DNA of 64,000 bases from JAVVHH01 sp965199585 (lineage in GTDB: Bacteria; Pseudomonadota; Alphaproteobacteria; Acetobacterales; Acetobacteraceae), in assembly GCA_965199585.1 (NCBI GenBank), contig CBDASI010000002.1, positions 2,108,001 through 2,172,000 of the forward strand, written 5' to 3'. Under the pieces are notes generated by a model. That model was not told the DNA's origin. It did no database searches and saw only the letters and a list, made by a program, of their open reading frames with translations. A program made the translations under genes and the position numbers. Below, piece by piece: positions 24,397 through 33,106 of the stretch. Positions within the stretch are counted from its first letter, which is position 1. Each line of letters starts with the position of its first letter.

Positions 24397-26706
24397 ATGG
24401 ACGAGGATTTTCGTAAGGCGGCGCTGGACTACCACCGGCTGCCTGTCCCGGGCAAACTGGCGATCGAAGCCACCAAGCGCATGGCCACCCAGCGTGACCT
24501 GGCGCTGGCCTACTCGCCCGGCGTGGCCGCGGCCTGCCTCGAGATCAAGGCCGACCCGACCACCGCGCTCGACTACACCGCCCGCGGCAACCTGGTCGGC
24601 GTCATCTCCAACGGCACCGCCGTGCTCGGCCTCGGCAATATCGGCGCGCTCGCCGGCAAGCCGGTGATGGAGGGCAAGGCCGTCCTGTTCAAGAAGTTCG
24701 CTGGCATCGACGTGTTCGACATCGAGGTCGACGCCGAGGACCCGGACCGCTTCATCGAGGTCGTCGCCGCGCTCGAGCCGACGTTCGGCGCCATCAACCT
24801 CGAGGACATCAAGGCCCCCGAGTGCTTCGAGATCGAGCGCCGCCTCCGCGAGCGCATGAAGATCCCGGTGTTCCACGACGACCAGCATGGCACCGCCATC
24901 ATCGTCGCCGCCGCCGTCAGCAACGGCCTGGTGCTGCAGGGCAAGGAGCTGTCGCAGGCCCGCCTGGTCACGTCCGGCGCCGGTGCCGCAGCACTCGCCT
25001 GCGTCGACCTCCTGGTCGCCATGGGCCTCCGCGTCGAGAACGTCACGCTGACCGACATCAAGGGTGTCGTCTGGGCCGGGCGCGACGAGAACATGCCGGA
25101 CAACATGGCGCGCTATGCGAAGCATACCGACGCCCGCAAGCTGCCGGACGTGCTGGTCGATGCCGACGTGTTCCTCGGCCTGTCTGCGCCGGGCGTGCTG
25201 AAGCCGGAATGGCTGCCTTCGATGGCGCCCAAGCCGCTGATCATGGCGCTCGCCAACCCGGACCCGGAGATCACCCCCGAGCTGGCGCGTCAGCATCGGC
25301 CGGACGCGATCGTCGCCACCGGGCGCAGCGACTACCCGAACCAGGTCAACAACGTGCTGTGCTTCCCGTTCATCTTCCGCGGCGCCCTCGACGTGAGCGC
25401 GACCCAGATCAACGAGGAGATGAAGCTCGCCGCCGTCCACGCCATCGCCAACCTCACGCGCTCCGAGGCCAGCGAAGTCGTCGCCGCAGCCTACGGCGGG
25501 CAGGCCCCGGTGTTCGGCCCGGAATACATCATCCCCAAGCCGTTCGACCCCCGCCTGATCCTCGAGATCGCCCCCGCCGTCGCCCGTGCTGCCATGCAGA
25601 GCGGCGTCGCGACCCGGCCGATCACCGACTTCCCGGCCTACATGGAGCGCCTCGACCGCTTCGTCTTCCGCTCCGGCCAGCTGATGCGGCCCATCTTCGA
25701 GGCCGCCAAGCAGAACAAGCAGCGCATCGTCTACGCCGAAGGCGAGGACGAGCGCGTGCTGCGCGCCGTGCAGACTCTGCTCGACGAGAATCTCTGCGAG
25801 CCGACCCTGATCGGCCGAAAGGACGTCATCGTCCGCAAGATCCGCGAGCTCGGACTGCGCCTCAAGCCGGACGAGCAGCTCCGCATCCTCGACCCCGAGC
25901 ACGACAAGAGCGTGTTCGAGCCGTTGCTGGCGCAATACGAGCACCTGGTCGGCCGCCGCGGCGTCCCCACCGACGCCGCCGCCCGCCGCATGCTGCGACG
26001 CCCGACCGTCGCGGCCTCCATGATGCTGCATGCCGGGCTGGTGGACGCGGCCGTCTGCGGTGGCCTCGGCGATTGGTGGCGGCACATCACCTACATGATG
26101 CCCATCATCCCGACCCGCCCCGGCGTCTCGCGCATCTACGCGCTCTCCGCGCTCATCACCTCGGCCGGCGTGCTGTTCATGGGCGACACCCACGTCAACC
26201 TCGACCCCACCGCCAAGCAGATCGCCGAGATGACCCAGCTCGCCGCCCATTGCGTGCGGGATTTCGGCATCGTGCCCAAGGCGGCGCTCCTATCGCACTC
26301 GACCTTCGGCAGCTCCTCCAGCCCCAGCGCCCGCAAGATGCGCGACGCGCTGGCCATCCTCCGCAGGGAAGCGCCCGACCTCGAGGCCGATGGCGAGATG
26401 CATGCCGACGCCGCGCTCATCCCCAGCCTGCGCGACCGCGCCGTGCCGGACAGCCGCCTCGACGGCGTCGCCAACCTGCTGATCATGCCCAACCTCGACG
26501 CCGCCAACATCAGCTTCACCATGCTGAAGGCGGGCGCCGACGGGCTTCCGATCGGGCCCATCCTGCTCGGCATGTCGCGCCCGATCCACGTGCTGGTGCC
26601 GAGCGTGACCGCGCGCGGCATCGTCAACGTCAGCGCGATGGTCGCCGTCGAGGCCCAGCACCGGCACGCGGAAGCGGCGGAAAAGGCAGCCAAGACGACG
26701 GCCTGA
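24397..26706 (+). CDS. maeB: NADP-dependent malic enzyme with phosphotransacetylase-like domain
   Basis: Decarboxylates malate to pyruvate. The 769-residue product has an N-terminal malic domain (LPVPGKLAIEATKRM, AYSPGVAAACLEI), the NAD(P)-binding domain with FHDDQHGTAIIVAAAV and VTSGAGAAALACVDLL, and a C-terminal PTA/PTB domain from about residue 430 that is probably regulatory, as in MaeB enzymes. The ATG at 24397 is preferred because GGAGAGGA (24382-24389) sits 7 bases upstream; a TTG at 24370 would extend it by nine residues. It stands alone downstream of the tRNA. Confidence 0.95.
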   Translation: MDEDFRKAALDYHRLPVPGKLAIEATKRMATQRDLALAYSPGVAAACLEIKADPTTALDYTARGNLVGVISNGTAVLGLGNIGALAGKPVMEGKAVLFKKFAGIDVFDIEVDAEDPDRFIEVVAALEPTFGAINLEDIKAPECFEIERRLRERMKIPVFHDDQHGTAIIVAAAVSNGLVLQGKELSQARLVTSGAGAAALACVDLLVAMGLRVENVTLTDIKGVVWAGRDENMPDNMARYAKHTDARKLPDVLVDADVFLGLSAPGVLKPEWLPSMAPKPLIMALANPDPEITPELARQHRPDAIVATGRSDYPNQVNNVLCFPFIFRGALDVSATQINEEMKLAAVHAIANLTRSEASEVVAAAYGGQAPVFGPEYIIPKPFDPRLILEIAPAVARAAMQSGVATRPITDFPAYMERLDRFVFRSGQLMRPIFEAAKQNKQRIVYAEGEDERVLRAVQTLLDENLCEPTLIGRKDVIVRKIRELGLRLKPDEQLRILDPEHDKSVFEPLLAQYEHLVGRRGVPTDAAARRMLRRPTVAASMMLHAGLVDAAVCGGLGDWWRHITYMMPIIPTRPGVSRIYALSALITSAGVLFMGDTHVNLDPTAKQIAEMTQLAAHCVRDFGIVPKAALLSHSTFGSSSSPSARKMRDALAILRREAPDLEADGEMHADAALIPSLRDRAVPDSRLDGVANLLIMPNLDAANISFTMLKAGADGLPIGPILLGMSRPIHVLVPSVTARGIVNVSAMVAVEAQHRHAEAAEKAAKTTA

Positions 26707-26715
26707 TCCGGCGCC

Positions 26716-27165
26716 ATGCTGATGCTGGCCGCAGGCCTCGGGATGTTGGCCGCGCTGCTCTTTGCGGCGCGGTCCTTCTCCAGGGCGTCCGTCGCCAACG
26801 TCAAGGCGTTGCTGGCCTGGGTCGCTGCCCTCGCCGGGCTCAGTCTGGCGGCGCTGCTGCTTCTGACCGGGCGCGGCCCGGCGGCACTCAGCGGCCTGGT
26901 GCTGTTCGGGCCGCTGGTCTGGAACTGGTGGAAGCGATATGCCGCCGCACACGGCCCCACCGCGCCGCCACCGGCCCGGCGCGGCGCGGCCATGGGCAGG
27001 GCCGAGGCGCTGCAGGTCCTCGGCCTGGCCGATCCCGTCTCGGACAGCGATGTCCGCGCCGCCTGGGTCCGGCTGATGCGGGTGGCCCATCCGGATGGCG
27101 GCGGCTCCGACTGGATCGCCGCACGCGTGAACCAGGCCAAGGACGTCCTGCTCGATCGCCGCTGA
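26716..27165 (+). CDS. membrane-anchored J-domain protein
   Basis: J-domain proteins stimulate Hsp70 (DnaK) ATPase activity. The 149-residue product has two hydrophobic segments in the N-terminal half (about residues 2-18 and 31-50, with a third near 58-70) and a C-terminal J domain from about residue 90: EALQVLGLADPVSDSDVRAAWVRLMRVAHPDGGG, with the essential HPD. This layout resembles the Tim14/Pam18-like bacterial family. It starts 9 bases after maeB. No substrate can be inferred. Confidence 0.85.
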   Translation: MLMLAAGLGMLAALLFAARSFSRASVANVKALLAWVAALAGLSLAALLLLTGRGPAALSGLVLFGPLVWNWWKRYAAAHGPTAPPPARRGAAMGRAEALQVLGLADPVSDSDVRAAWVRLMRVAHPDGGGSDWIAARVNQAKDVLLDRR

Positions 27166-27235
27166 GCTCGGCTTGCTCCCGGCGGCGGGACATGTCACGA
27201 GATCGCGTCTGTGGATTAGCTGTTGGGAATACAAA

Positions 27236-28102
27236 GTGAAGAAGCTGCGTAAAGCGGTGTTGCCCGTCGCCGGGTTGGGAACACGATTTCTCCCCGCAAC
27301 GAAAGCGATGGCCAAGGAGATGCTCCCCGTCGTCGACAAGCCCTTGATCCAATACGCGGTCGAGGAAGCCCGCGCGGCCGGGATCGAGCAGTTCTGCATG
27401 GTCACCGGCCGCGGCAAGACCGCGCTGATCGACCATTTCGACGTGTCCTACGAGTTGGAATCCAGCCTGCGCGAGCGTGGCAAAACCGAAATGGTGGATC
27501 TGCTCGAGGCGATGAAAATCCCGCCCGGCGCCATCACCACCGTGCGCCAGCAGGTCCCCATGGGCCTCGGTCACGCCATCTGGTGCGCCCGCGCCTTCAT
27601 CGGCGACGACCCGTTCGCCATCCTGTTGCCGGACGATCTCGTGCTGAGCGACACCCCGTGCCTCAAGCAGTTGGCAGACGTCTATGCCGACACCGGCGGC
27701 AATGTCGTCGCCGTCACCGAGGTGCCGCACGAGCACACCAACCGCTACGGCATCCTCAAGACCGGCGCCGATGATGGCACCCGGGTCGAGGTCACCGGCC
27801 TGGTCGAGAAGCCCAAGCCCGAGAACGCGCCCAGCAATCTCTCCATCATCGGCCGCTACATCCTGCTGCCCGAGGTGATCGATTTCCTGTCCCGCATGGA
27901 CCGCGGCGCCGGCAACGAGGTGCAGCTGACCGACGCGATGGCCCGCATGATCGGCCACGGCCCGTTCACCGGGCTGCGCTACGAGGGCCACCGCTTCGAC
28001 TGCGGCGACAAGGCCGGCTTTCTCGAAGCACAGATTGCCTTCGCCTTGAAACGGCCGGACTTGAAGGATCAGGTGCAGGCTTTCCTGAAGAAATACCGGT
28101 AG
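27236..28102 (+). CDS. galU: UTP-glucose-1-phosphate uridylyltransferase
   Basis: Makes UDP-glucose for polysaccharide and envelope synthesis. The 288-residue product begins with GTG (VKKLRKAVLPVAGLGTRFLPATKAMAKEMLP), the nucleotidyltransferase signature, and contains VDKPLIQYAVEEA, LLPDDLVLSD and RYILLPEVIDFL. The start at 27236 matches the conserved N-terminus; the open frame upstream is not conserved. It precedes a phosphohexomutase that supplies glucose-1-phosphate, a sensible pathway pair. Confidence 0.95.
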   Translation: MKKLRKAVLPVAGLGTRFLPATKAMAKEMLPVVDKPLIQYAVEEARAAGIEQFCMVTGRGKTALIDHFDVSYELESSLRERGKTEMVDLLEAMKIPPGAITTVRQQVPMGLGHAIWCARAFIGDDPFAILLPDDLVLSDTPCLKQLADVYADTGGNVVAVTEVPHEHTNRYGILKTGADDGTRVEVTGLVEKPKPENAPSNLSIIGRYILLPEVIDFLSRMDRGAGNEVQLTDAMARMIGHGPFTGLRYEGHRFDCGDKAGFLEAQIAFALKRPDLKDQVQAFLKKYR

Positions 28103-28115
28103 AGGGCGCGTCCCG

Positions 28116-29525
28116 ATGGCATTTAAGCACGATTTCGACGCCACCAGCCTGCGCGAGTACGACATCCGCGGCGTGGTCGGCAGCACCCTGCACGACGCCG
28201 ACGCCTTCGCCATCGGCCGCAGCTTCGGCACCGTCGTCGCCCGCGCCGGCGGTAAGACCGTCTCGGTCGGCTATGACGGCCGGCTCTCCTCGCCGCACCT
28301 CTCCGCCGCGCTGATCGAGGGCTTGAAGGCCAGCGGCATGGAGGTCCTCAAAGTGGGCCGCGGCCCGACGCCGCTGCTGTATTTCGCCGCCACGACCCTC
28401 GAGACGGACGGCGCCGTGATGGTCACCGGCAGCCACAACCCGCCGAACTACAACGGCTTCAAGATGATGCTCGGCAAGAAAGCCTTCTTCGGCGCCGAAA
28501 TCCAGAAGCTCGGCCAGATCGCGTCCGCCGGCGACGTCGTCGACGAGGCGCACGGCTCCGAACGCGACATCGACGTGGTCGACCAATACATCGACCGCCT
28601 GATCCAGGATTACGACGGCGGCGACCGCAAGCTCCGCGTCGTCTGGGACTCCGCCAACGGCGCCGCGGGCGAGGTGCTCGAACGGCTACTCAAGAAGCTG
28701 CCCGGCGAGCACACCGTCCTCAACCCGGTCATCGACGGCAACTTCCCCGCCCACCACCCGGACCCGACCATCGCCAAGAACCAGGAGCAGCTGATCGCCG
28801 CCGTGCGCAAGCACGAAGCCGATCTCGGCATCGGCTTCGACGGCGACGCCGACCGCGTCGGCGCGGTGGACGACGAGGGCACGATGCTGCTCGGCGACCA
28901 GCTCATGGTCGTCCTCGCCCGCGACGTGCTGCGCGAACACCCCGGCGCCACCATCATCGCCGACGTGAAGGCGAGCCAGGTGCTCTACGACGAGATCGCC
29001 AAGGCCGGCGGCAACCCGCTGATGTTCAAGACCGGCCACAGCCTCATCAAGGCCAAGATGGCCGAGATCGGCGCCCCGTTCGCCGGCGAGATGAGCGGCC
29101 ACATCTTCTACGCCGACAAGTGGTATGGCTTCGACGACGCGCTCTACGTCGCCATTCGCCTCATGGGCATCGTCTCCCGCATGGACGGTAAGCTCTCCGA
29201 CGTGACCCGGTCCTTGCCCCACGTCGTCAACACCCCCGAGCTGCGCTTCAACTGCGACGACGTTCGCAAGTTCGAGGTCATCGAGGAAGTTGCCGGCCGT
29301 CTCCGCCAGCAGGGTGCCAACGTCAACGACATCGACGGCGTCCGCGTGCAGACCGAGGACGGTTGGTGGCTCCTCCGCGCCAGCAACACGCAGGCCGTCC
29401 TGGTCGCCCGCGCCGAAGCCAACGACGACGCCGGGCTGGACCGGCTCAAGCAGGCATTGGTCGAGCAACTGACCGCCTCGGGTCTCGAAGCGCCCGATTT
29501 TTCGGGCGAGAACGCGGGACACTGA
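28116..29525 (+). CDS. phosphomannomutase/phosphoglucomutase
   Basis: Interconverts hexose 6- and 1-phosphates for nucleotide-sugar synthesis. The 469-residue product has the N-terminal LREYDIRGVVG, the phosphoserine loop TGSHNPPNYNG, the metal loop GFDGDADRVG, the sugar-specificity loop GEMSGH and the phosphate-binding RASNTQ, so all four active-site loops are intact. It belongs to the dual-specificity AlgC-like group; which sugar dominates cannot be told. It follows galU by 13 bases. Confidence 0.93.
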   Translation: MAFKHDFDATSLREYDIRGVVGSTLHDADAFAIGRSFGTVVARAGGKTVSVGYDGRLSSPHLSAALIEGLKASGMEVLKVGRGPTPLLYFAATTLETDGAVMVTGSHNPPNYNGFKMMLGKKAFFGAEIQKLGQIASAGDVVDEAHGSERDIDVVDQYIDRLIQDYDGGDRKLRVVWDSANGAAGEVLERLLKKLPGEHTVLNPVIDGNFPAHHPDPTIAKNQEQLIAAVRKHEADLGIGFDGDADRVGAVDDEGTMLLGDQLMVVLARDVLREHPGATIIADVKASQVLYDEIAKAGGNPLMFKTGHSLIKAKMAEIGAPFAGEMSGHIFYADKWYGFDDALYVAIRLMGIVSRMDGKLSDVTRSLPHVVNTPELRFNCDDVRKFEVIEEVAGRLRQQGANVNDIDGVRVQTEDGWWLLRASNTQAVLVARAEANDDAGLDRLKQALVEQLTASGLEAPDFSGENAGH

Positions 29526-29557
29526 CGCTGCTGCAAGCCCCGCCCGCCCAGCCCGGC

Positions 29558-30640
29558 ATGCGTGAGGACGAGGTCGATACGCCGGCCTTGTTGCTCGACC
29601 TCGACGCGTTCGAGCACAACCTGGCCCGCATGCAGTCGCTGCTCGCCCCCACCGGCACCCGCCTGCGGGCCCACGCCAAGACGCACAAATCGCCGGTCAT
29701 CGCGCATCTGCAGATGGCCGCCGGCGCCGTCGGCCAATGCGTGCAGAAGGTTGGCGAGGCCGAAGTGCTCGCCTGGGGTGGCGTGCCCGACATCCTGGTG
29801 AGCAACCAGGTCGTCGGCGACGGCAAGCTGGCCCGCCTGGCCGCCCTGTCACGCATCGCCCGCATCGCCGTCTGCGCAGATCAGGCCGGCAACGTCGCCC
29901 GCATCGAGGCTGCTGCCGAAGCCGCCGGCATCCGTCTCCCGGTATTGGTCGAGATCGACGTCGGCTCCAACCGCTGTGGCGTCCAGCCCGGCCCCGAGGC
30001 CGTCGCCCTGGCCGGCACGATCGCCGCGTCCAAGCACCTGCGCTTCGCCGGGCTGCAGGCCTATCACGGCTCGGCGCAACATCTCCGCACTACCGAGGCG
30101 CGCACCGCCGCCATCGCATCGGCCACCGACGGCGTGCGCCGCACCGTCGAGCAACTGCGCCAGCAGGGCCTCGCCTGCGACATCATCGGCGGCGCCGGCA
30201 CCGGCACCTTCGAGCACGAATCCAGCACCGGCCTCTACACCGAGATCCAGGCCGGCAGCTACTGCTTCATGGACGCCGACTACGCCCGCAACCACGGCGG
30301 CCAATCCGCCGGCTTCCAACACGCGCTCTTCGTCCTGGCCACCGTCATGAGCCAGGCCCGACCCGGCCTCGCCGCCATCGACGCCGGGCACAAGGCCGTC
30401 GCCATCGACAGCGGCATGCCGCTCGTCTGGCAGCGCGACGGCGTCGCCTACACCGGCGCCTCCGACGAGCACGGCAAGCTCGAATGGGCCGACGGCCCCG
30501 GCGTCCAGCACGGCGAGAAGCTGCGCCTGGTCCCCGGCCATTGCGACCCGACCGTCGACCGCTTCGACTGGTATGTCGGCATCCGCCGCGGCCGCGTCGA
30601 GTGCCTCTGGCCCGTCGCCGCTCGCGGCGCCTTCAATTGA
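29558..30640 (+). CDS. D-threonine aldolase / D-serine dehydratase-like PLP enzyme
   Basis: PLP-dependent fold-type III enzyme of the DSD1/D-threonine aldolase family. The product of about 360 residues begins MREDEVDTPALLLDLDAFEHNLARM and has the PLP lysine in LRAHAKTHKSP and a C-terminal metal-binding GHCDPTVDRFDWYVGIR. The start at 29558 fits the conserved N-terminus. The gene's last 23 bases (30618-30640) are the first of three tandem copies, each with its own stop, so the C-terminus sits on a slippage-prone repeat. The substrate is uncertain within the family. Confidence 0.85.
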   Translation: MREDEVDTPALLLDLDAFEHNLARMQSLLAPTGTRLRAHAKTHKSPVIAHLQMAAGAVGQCVQKVGEAEVLAWGGVPDILVSNQVVGDGKLARLAALSRIARIAVCADQAGNVARIEAAAEAAGIRLPVLVEIDVGSNRCGVQPGPEAVALAGTIAASKHLRFAGLQAYHGSAQHLRTTEARTAAIASATDGVRRTVEQLRQQGLACDIIGGAGTGTFEHESSTGLYTEIQAGSYCFMDADYARNHGGQSAGFQHALFVLATVMSQARPGLAAIDAGHKAVAIDSGMPLVWQRDGVAYTGASDEHGKLEWADGPGVQHGEKLRLVPGHCDPTVDRFDWYVGIRRGRVECLWPVAARGAFN

Positions 30641-30686
30641 TCGCTCGCGGCGCCTTCAATTGATCGCCCGCGGCGCCTTCACCTAG
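30618..30686 (+). repeat. three tandem 23-bp copies, each ending in a stop codon
   Basis: Units at 30618-30640, 30641-30663 and 30664-30686 share the core CTCGCGGCGCCTTCA (third copy CCCGCGGCGCCTTCA). The first two end AATTGA and the third CCTAG. They extend from the end of the aldolase-like gene into the gap before the DUF3553 gene. A 23-base unit is not a multiple of three, so each copy is read in a different frame. Confidence 0.85.
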
Positions 30687-30688
30687 CG

Positions 30689-30871
30689 ATGCGCCCCCGC
30701 ACCGAATACGAGCCCGGCCAGCGTGTCGCCCACCCGCTCCAGCCCGGTTGGGGCACCGGCCAGGTGCAGTCCGTCGTCGACCAGCGCGTGACCGTCAATT
30801 TTGAGAATGCCGGCAAAGTGCTGGTCAACGTGGCCGCCGTGCCGCTCACGATCTTGGAGGACGACGAATGA
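30689..30871 (+). CDS. DUF3553 family protein
   Basis: Small cytoplasmic protein of unknown function. The 60-residue product (MRPRTEYEPGQRVAHPLQPGWGTG...) has the pattern of DUF3553, with a GQRV-HP-QPGWGTGQVQS core and a VTVNFENAGK segment resembling a small beta-barrel such as a CarD/Tudor-like fold. Length is typical of the family. It lies between the tandem 23-bp repeat and moaA; the spacing of 13 bases to moaA suggests co-transcription. Confidence 0.8.
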   Translation: MRPRTEYEPGQRVAHPLQPGWGTGQVQSVVDQRVTVNFENAGKVLVNVAAVPLTILEDDE

Positions 30872-30884
30872 ATGGGTTGAACCC

Positions 30885-31898
30885 ATGCCGTCTTCGTCCG
30901 ACCTTGTGGACATGATCGATCCGTTCGGCCGCGGCATAACCTACCTGCGCGTCTCCGTCACCGACCGCTGCGACTTGCGGTGCGTCTACTGCATGGCCGA
31001 GGAGATGACCTTCCTGCCGCGCAAGCACGTGCTCTCCCTCGAGGAGCTAGACCGCCTGTGCTCGGCCTTCATCCGCCAGGGCGTGCGCAAGTTGCGCATC
31101 ACCGGCGGCGAGCCGCTGGTCCGCCGCGACGTCATGAAGCTGTTCCGCAGCCTCGGCAACCGTCTCGGCACCGACCTCGACGAACTCACCCTGACCACCA
31201 ACGGCACCCAGCTCTCCAAATACGCCCGCGACCTCGCCGCCGCCGGCGTCAAGCGCATCAACGTCAGCCTCGACACGCTCGACCCCGCCCGCTTCACCCG
31301 CATCACCCGCTGGGGCAAGCTCGACCAGGTGCTCGGCGGCATCGACGCCGCACAGGCGGCCGGCCTGCACGTCAAGATCAACGCCGTCGCGCTCAAGGGC
31401 GAGAACGAGGACGAGATCGGCGACATGCTGGCCTGGTGCGGCGCCAACGGTCACGATCTCTGCCTCATCGAGACCATGCCCATGGGCGATATCGGCGGCG
31501 ACCGCACCGACCAATACCTCCCGCTCTCCATCGTCCGCTCCCGCCTACGGCAGCGCTTCACGCTGACCGAGACGTCGTTCAAGACCGGTGGCCCCGCCCG
31601 CTACTTCGACGTCGCCGAGACCGGCACCCGCATCGGCTTTATCACCCCGATGACCCACAATTTCTGCGAGAGCTGCAACCGCGTCCGCCTGACGTGCACC
31701 GGCACGCTCTACATGTGCCTCGGCCAGGATGATGCCGCTGACCTTCGGGCCGTCATGCGCGACGGGGCGACGGACGACCAATTGGATGGCGCCATCGTCG
31801 AGGCAATCAAGCGCAAGCCGAAGGGCCACGACTTCATCATCGACCGGCGCGACAACACACCCTCGGTCGGTCGTCACATGAGCCTGACCGGCGGCTAG
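30885..31898 (+). CDS. moaA: GTP 3',8-cyclase (radical SAM)
   Basis: Catalyses the first step of molybdenum cofactor synthesis with MoaC. The 337-residue product has the radical-SAM cluster CDLRCVYC (Cys 29, 33, 36), the SAM-binding GGEP motif (ITGGEPLVRRDV), a second cluster with Cys 261, 264 and 278 (CESCNRVRLTC...C), and the conserved terminal Gly-Gly. The ATG at 30885 gives the usual length; the frame is open further upstream but without conservation. It is convergent with clpS. No other mo-cofactor genes are nearby. Confidence 0.95.
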   Translation: MPSSSDLVDMIDPFGRGITYLRVSVTDRCDLRCVYCMAEEMTFLPRKHVLSLEELDRLCSAFIRQGVRKLRITGGEPLVRRDVMKLFRSLGNRLGTDLDELTLTTNGTQLSKYARDLAAAGVKRINVSLDTLDPARFTRITRWGKLDQVLGGIDAAQAAGLHVKINAVALKGENEDEIGDMLAWCGANGHDLCLIETMPMGDIGGDRTDQYLPLSIVRSRLRQRFTLTETSFKTGGPARYFDVAETGTRIGFITPMTHNFCESCNRVRLTCTGTLYMCLGQDDAADLRAVMRDGATDDQLDGAIVEAIKRKPKGHDFIIDRRDNTPSVGRHMSLTGG

Positions 31899-31901
31899 CC
31901 G

Positions 31902-32207
31902 CTACTCCTCCGGCTCCGTGGTGAGTAGGAGGGGGTAGCCCTTCTTACGTGCCTCGTCCGTCGCGTTGGTCGCCTTGCTCTCGGCGATCTCCTTGGTGAA
32001 CACGCCCACGACGCAGACGCCTTTCTGGTGCGCCGTCATCATCACCTTGTGCGCCTGGCTGTCGGTGAGCCGGAACTCGCCCTTCAGCACCTTCACCACG
32101 AAATCGCGCGGCGTGTAGTCGTCGTTGACCAGCACGACTTTGTGTAGCCGCGGCCGCTGCGTCTCCAGGACGGTGTTGAGCCGTGGCCTAAGATCTTGAT
32201 CGTTCAT
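31902..32207 (-). CDS. clpS: ATP-dependent Clp protease adaptor ClpS
   Basis: Delivers N-degron substrates to ClpAP. The 101-residue product contains the conserved core LHKVVLVNDDYTPRDFVVKVLKGEF, with the Asn-Asp pair and the hydrophobic pocket, and TAHQKGVCVVGVFTKEIAESK. The ATG at 32207 is preceded by AGGAAG. clpA, often next to clpS, is not here. It may be the last gene transcribed after the methyltransferase gene, 41 bases upstream. Confidence 0.93.
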   Translation of the reverse strand: MNDQDLRPRLNTVLETQRPRLHKVVLVNDDYTPRDFVVKVLKGEFRLTDSQAHKVMMTAHQKGVCVVGVFTKEIAESKATNATDEARKKGYPLLLTTEPEE

Positions 32208-32248
32208 CCGACTTCCTAAGCTCGCCTGGATTGCCGCGGTGCCATAGC

Positions 32249-33025
32249 TCAACTCGCCCATCCCGTCATCGTTCCGAGTTTCAGGGTCACAGGGCAGCGA
32301 CCATCCGCGCCCAGCATCGCCCCGGCCGCCGCGGCAAACAGCGCCGGATTGGGCCGCCGCCGGTCGCGCTGCGCCACCGCATTGGTCTCCCCCGCCGCCT
32401 GCAAGTCCCGCAACAGCCCGAGTGGATCCGCATAGGATAGCGTAAGGTCCTCGACATCGGCCACCGGCACCGCGAACCCGGCGCGCCCCATCAGCCCGGC
32501 CAGATCCCGCAGCTCCGGAAACGGCGACACCCGCGGCGATACCCCACCCAACGCTGCCTCCGCCTCCGTCAGCGCCGCGCGCAGCTCTCCGAGCGTGCCC
32601 AGCGCCGGCAGGCTCGCCAGGAACAACCCGTCCGGCCGCAGCACTTGGCGGATCTGGATCAGCGCCCCCGGCAGATCGTTGACCCAGTGCAGTGACAGGC
32701 TGGCCACCACCAGGTCGAAGCTCCCCGGCGCGAACGGCAGCCACTCCTCGTCGGCAACGACGCACGGCGCCCCATTGAGAGCCGCCATCCGCGCCGACAG
32801 ATCCGCGCTCACCACAGTGATCCCCCGGCTGCGCAGGATCGGCGCGACCACGCCGCGGCCACCTAGGTCCAGCGCCTGCCCGAACCCGCGCTTGGTGTCG
32901 TCGAGCCGGTCAAGCAGCCGCTCGGCGCACTCCTCCAGCACCGGCAACACCCGCCCGACCAGCCCGGCCGCCCGGTCGCGATGCAGCCGCACGGCACGGC
33001 GGTCGAAGATCTGTGGAGCCGACAT
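32249..33025 (-). CDS. SAM-dependent methyltransferase (BioC/NDUFAF5-like)
   Basis: Class I methyltransferase similar to BioC and to the mitochondrial complex I assembly factor NDUFAF5. From MSAPQIFDRRAVRLHRDRAAG the product is about 258 residues, with motif I ALDLGGRGVVAPILRSRG, the FDLVVASLSLHWVNDLPGAL motif and LRPDGLFLASLPALGTLGELRAAL. Motif I has GGRG rather than the more usual GxGxG, so cofactor binding may be altered. In-frame ATGs at 33034 and 33070 are alternative starts. It is divergent from comF. Confidence 0.8.
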   Translation of the reverse strand: MSAPQIFDRRAVRLHRDRAAGLVGRVLPVLEECAERLLDRLDDTKRGFGQALDLGGRGVVAPILRSRGITVVSADLSARMAALNGAPCVVADEEWLPFAPGSFDLVVASLSLHWVNDLPGALIQIRQVLRPDGLFLASLPALGTLGELRAALTEAEAALGGVSPRVSPFPELRDLAGLMGRAGFAVPVADVEDLTLSYADPLGLLRDLQAAGETNAVAQRDRRRPNPALFAAAAGAMLGADGRCPVTLKLGTMTGWAS

Positions 33026-33106
33026 CAGCCGCATGTGCCGTCGCCCCGCCGCTTTGACCAGGGCCGCCATCACGATTAGCCTGAGACTAACACTATGGAG
33101 AGCGAC

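Noticed and set aside
24212..24397. tRNA-Leu as an integration site
   Set aside because: No integrase, no repeat of the tRNA 3' end and no change of gene type is seen on either side.
24175..26250. 691-codon minus-strand frame opposite the malic enzyme gene
   Set aside because: Its translation is His/Asp/Val/Gly-rich without motifs; the plus-strand malic enzyme has complete catalytic motifs.
30801..30884. Longer moaA start at 30801
   Set aside because: The extra 28 residues overlap the DUF3553 gene and are not MoaA-like; the ATG at 30885 gives normal length.
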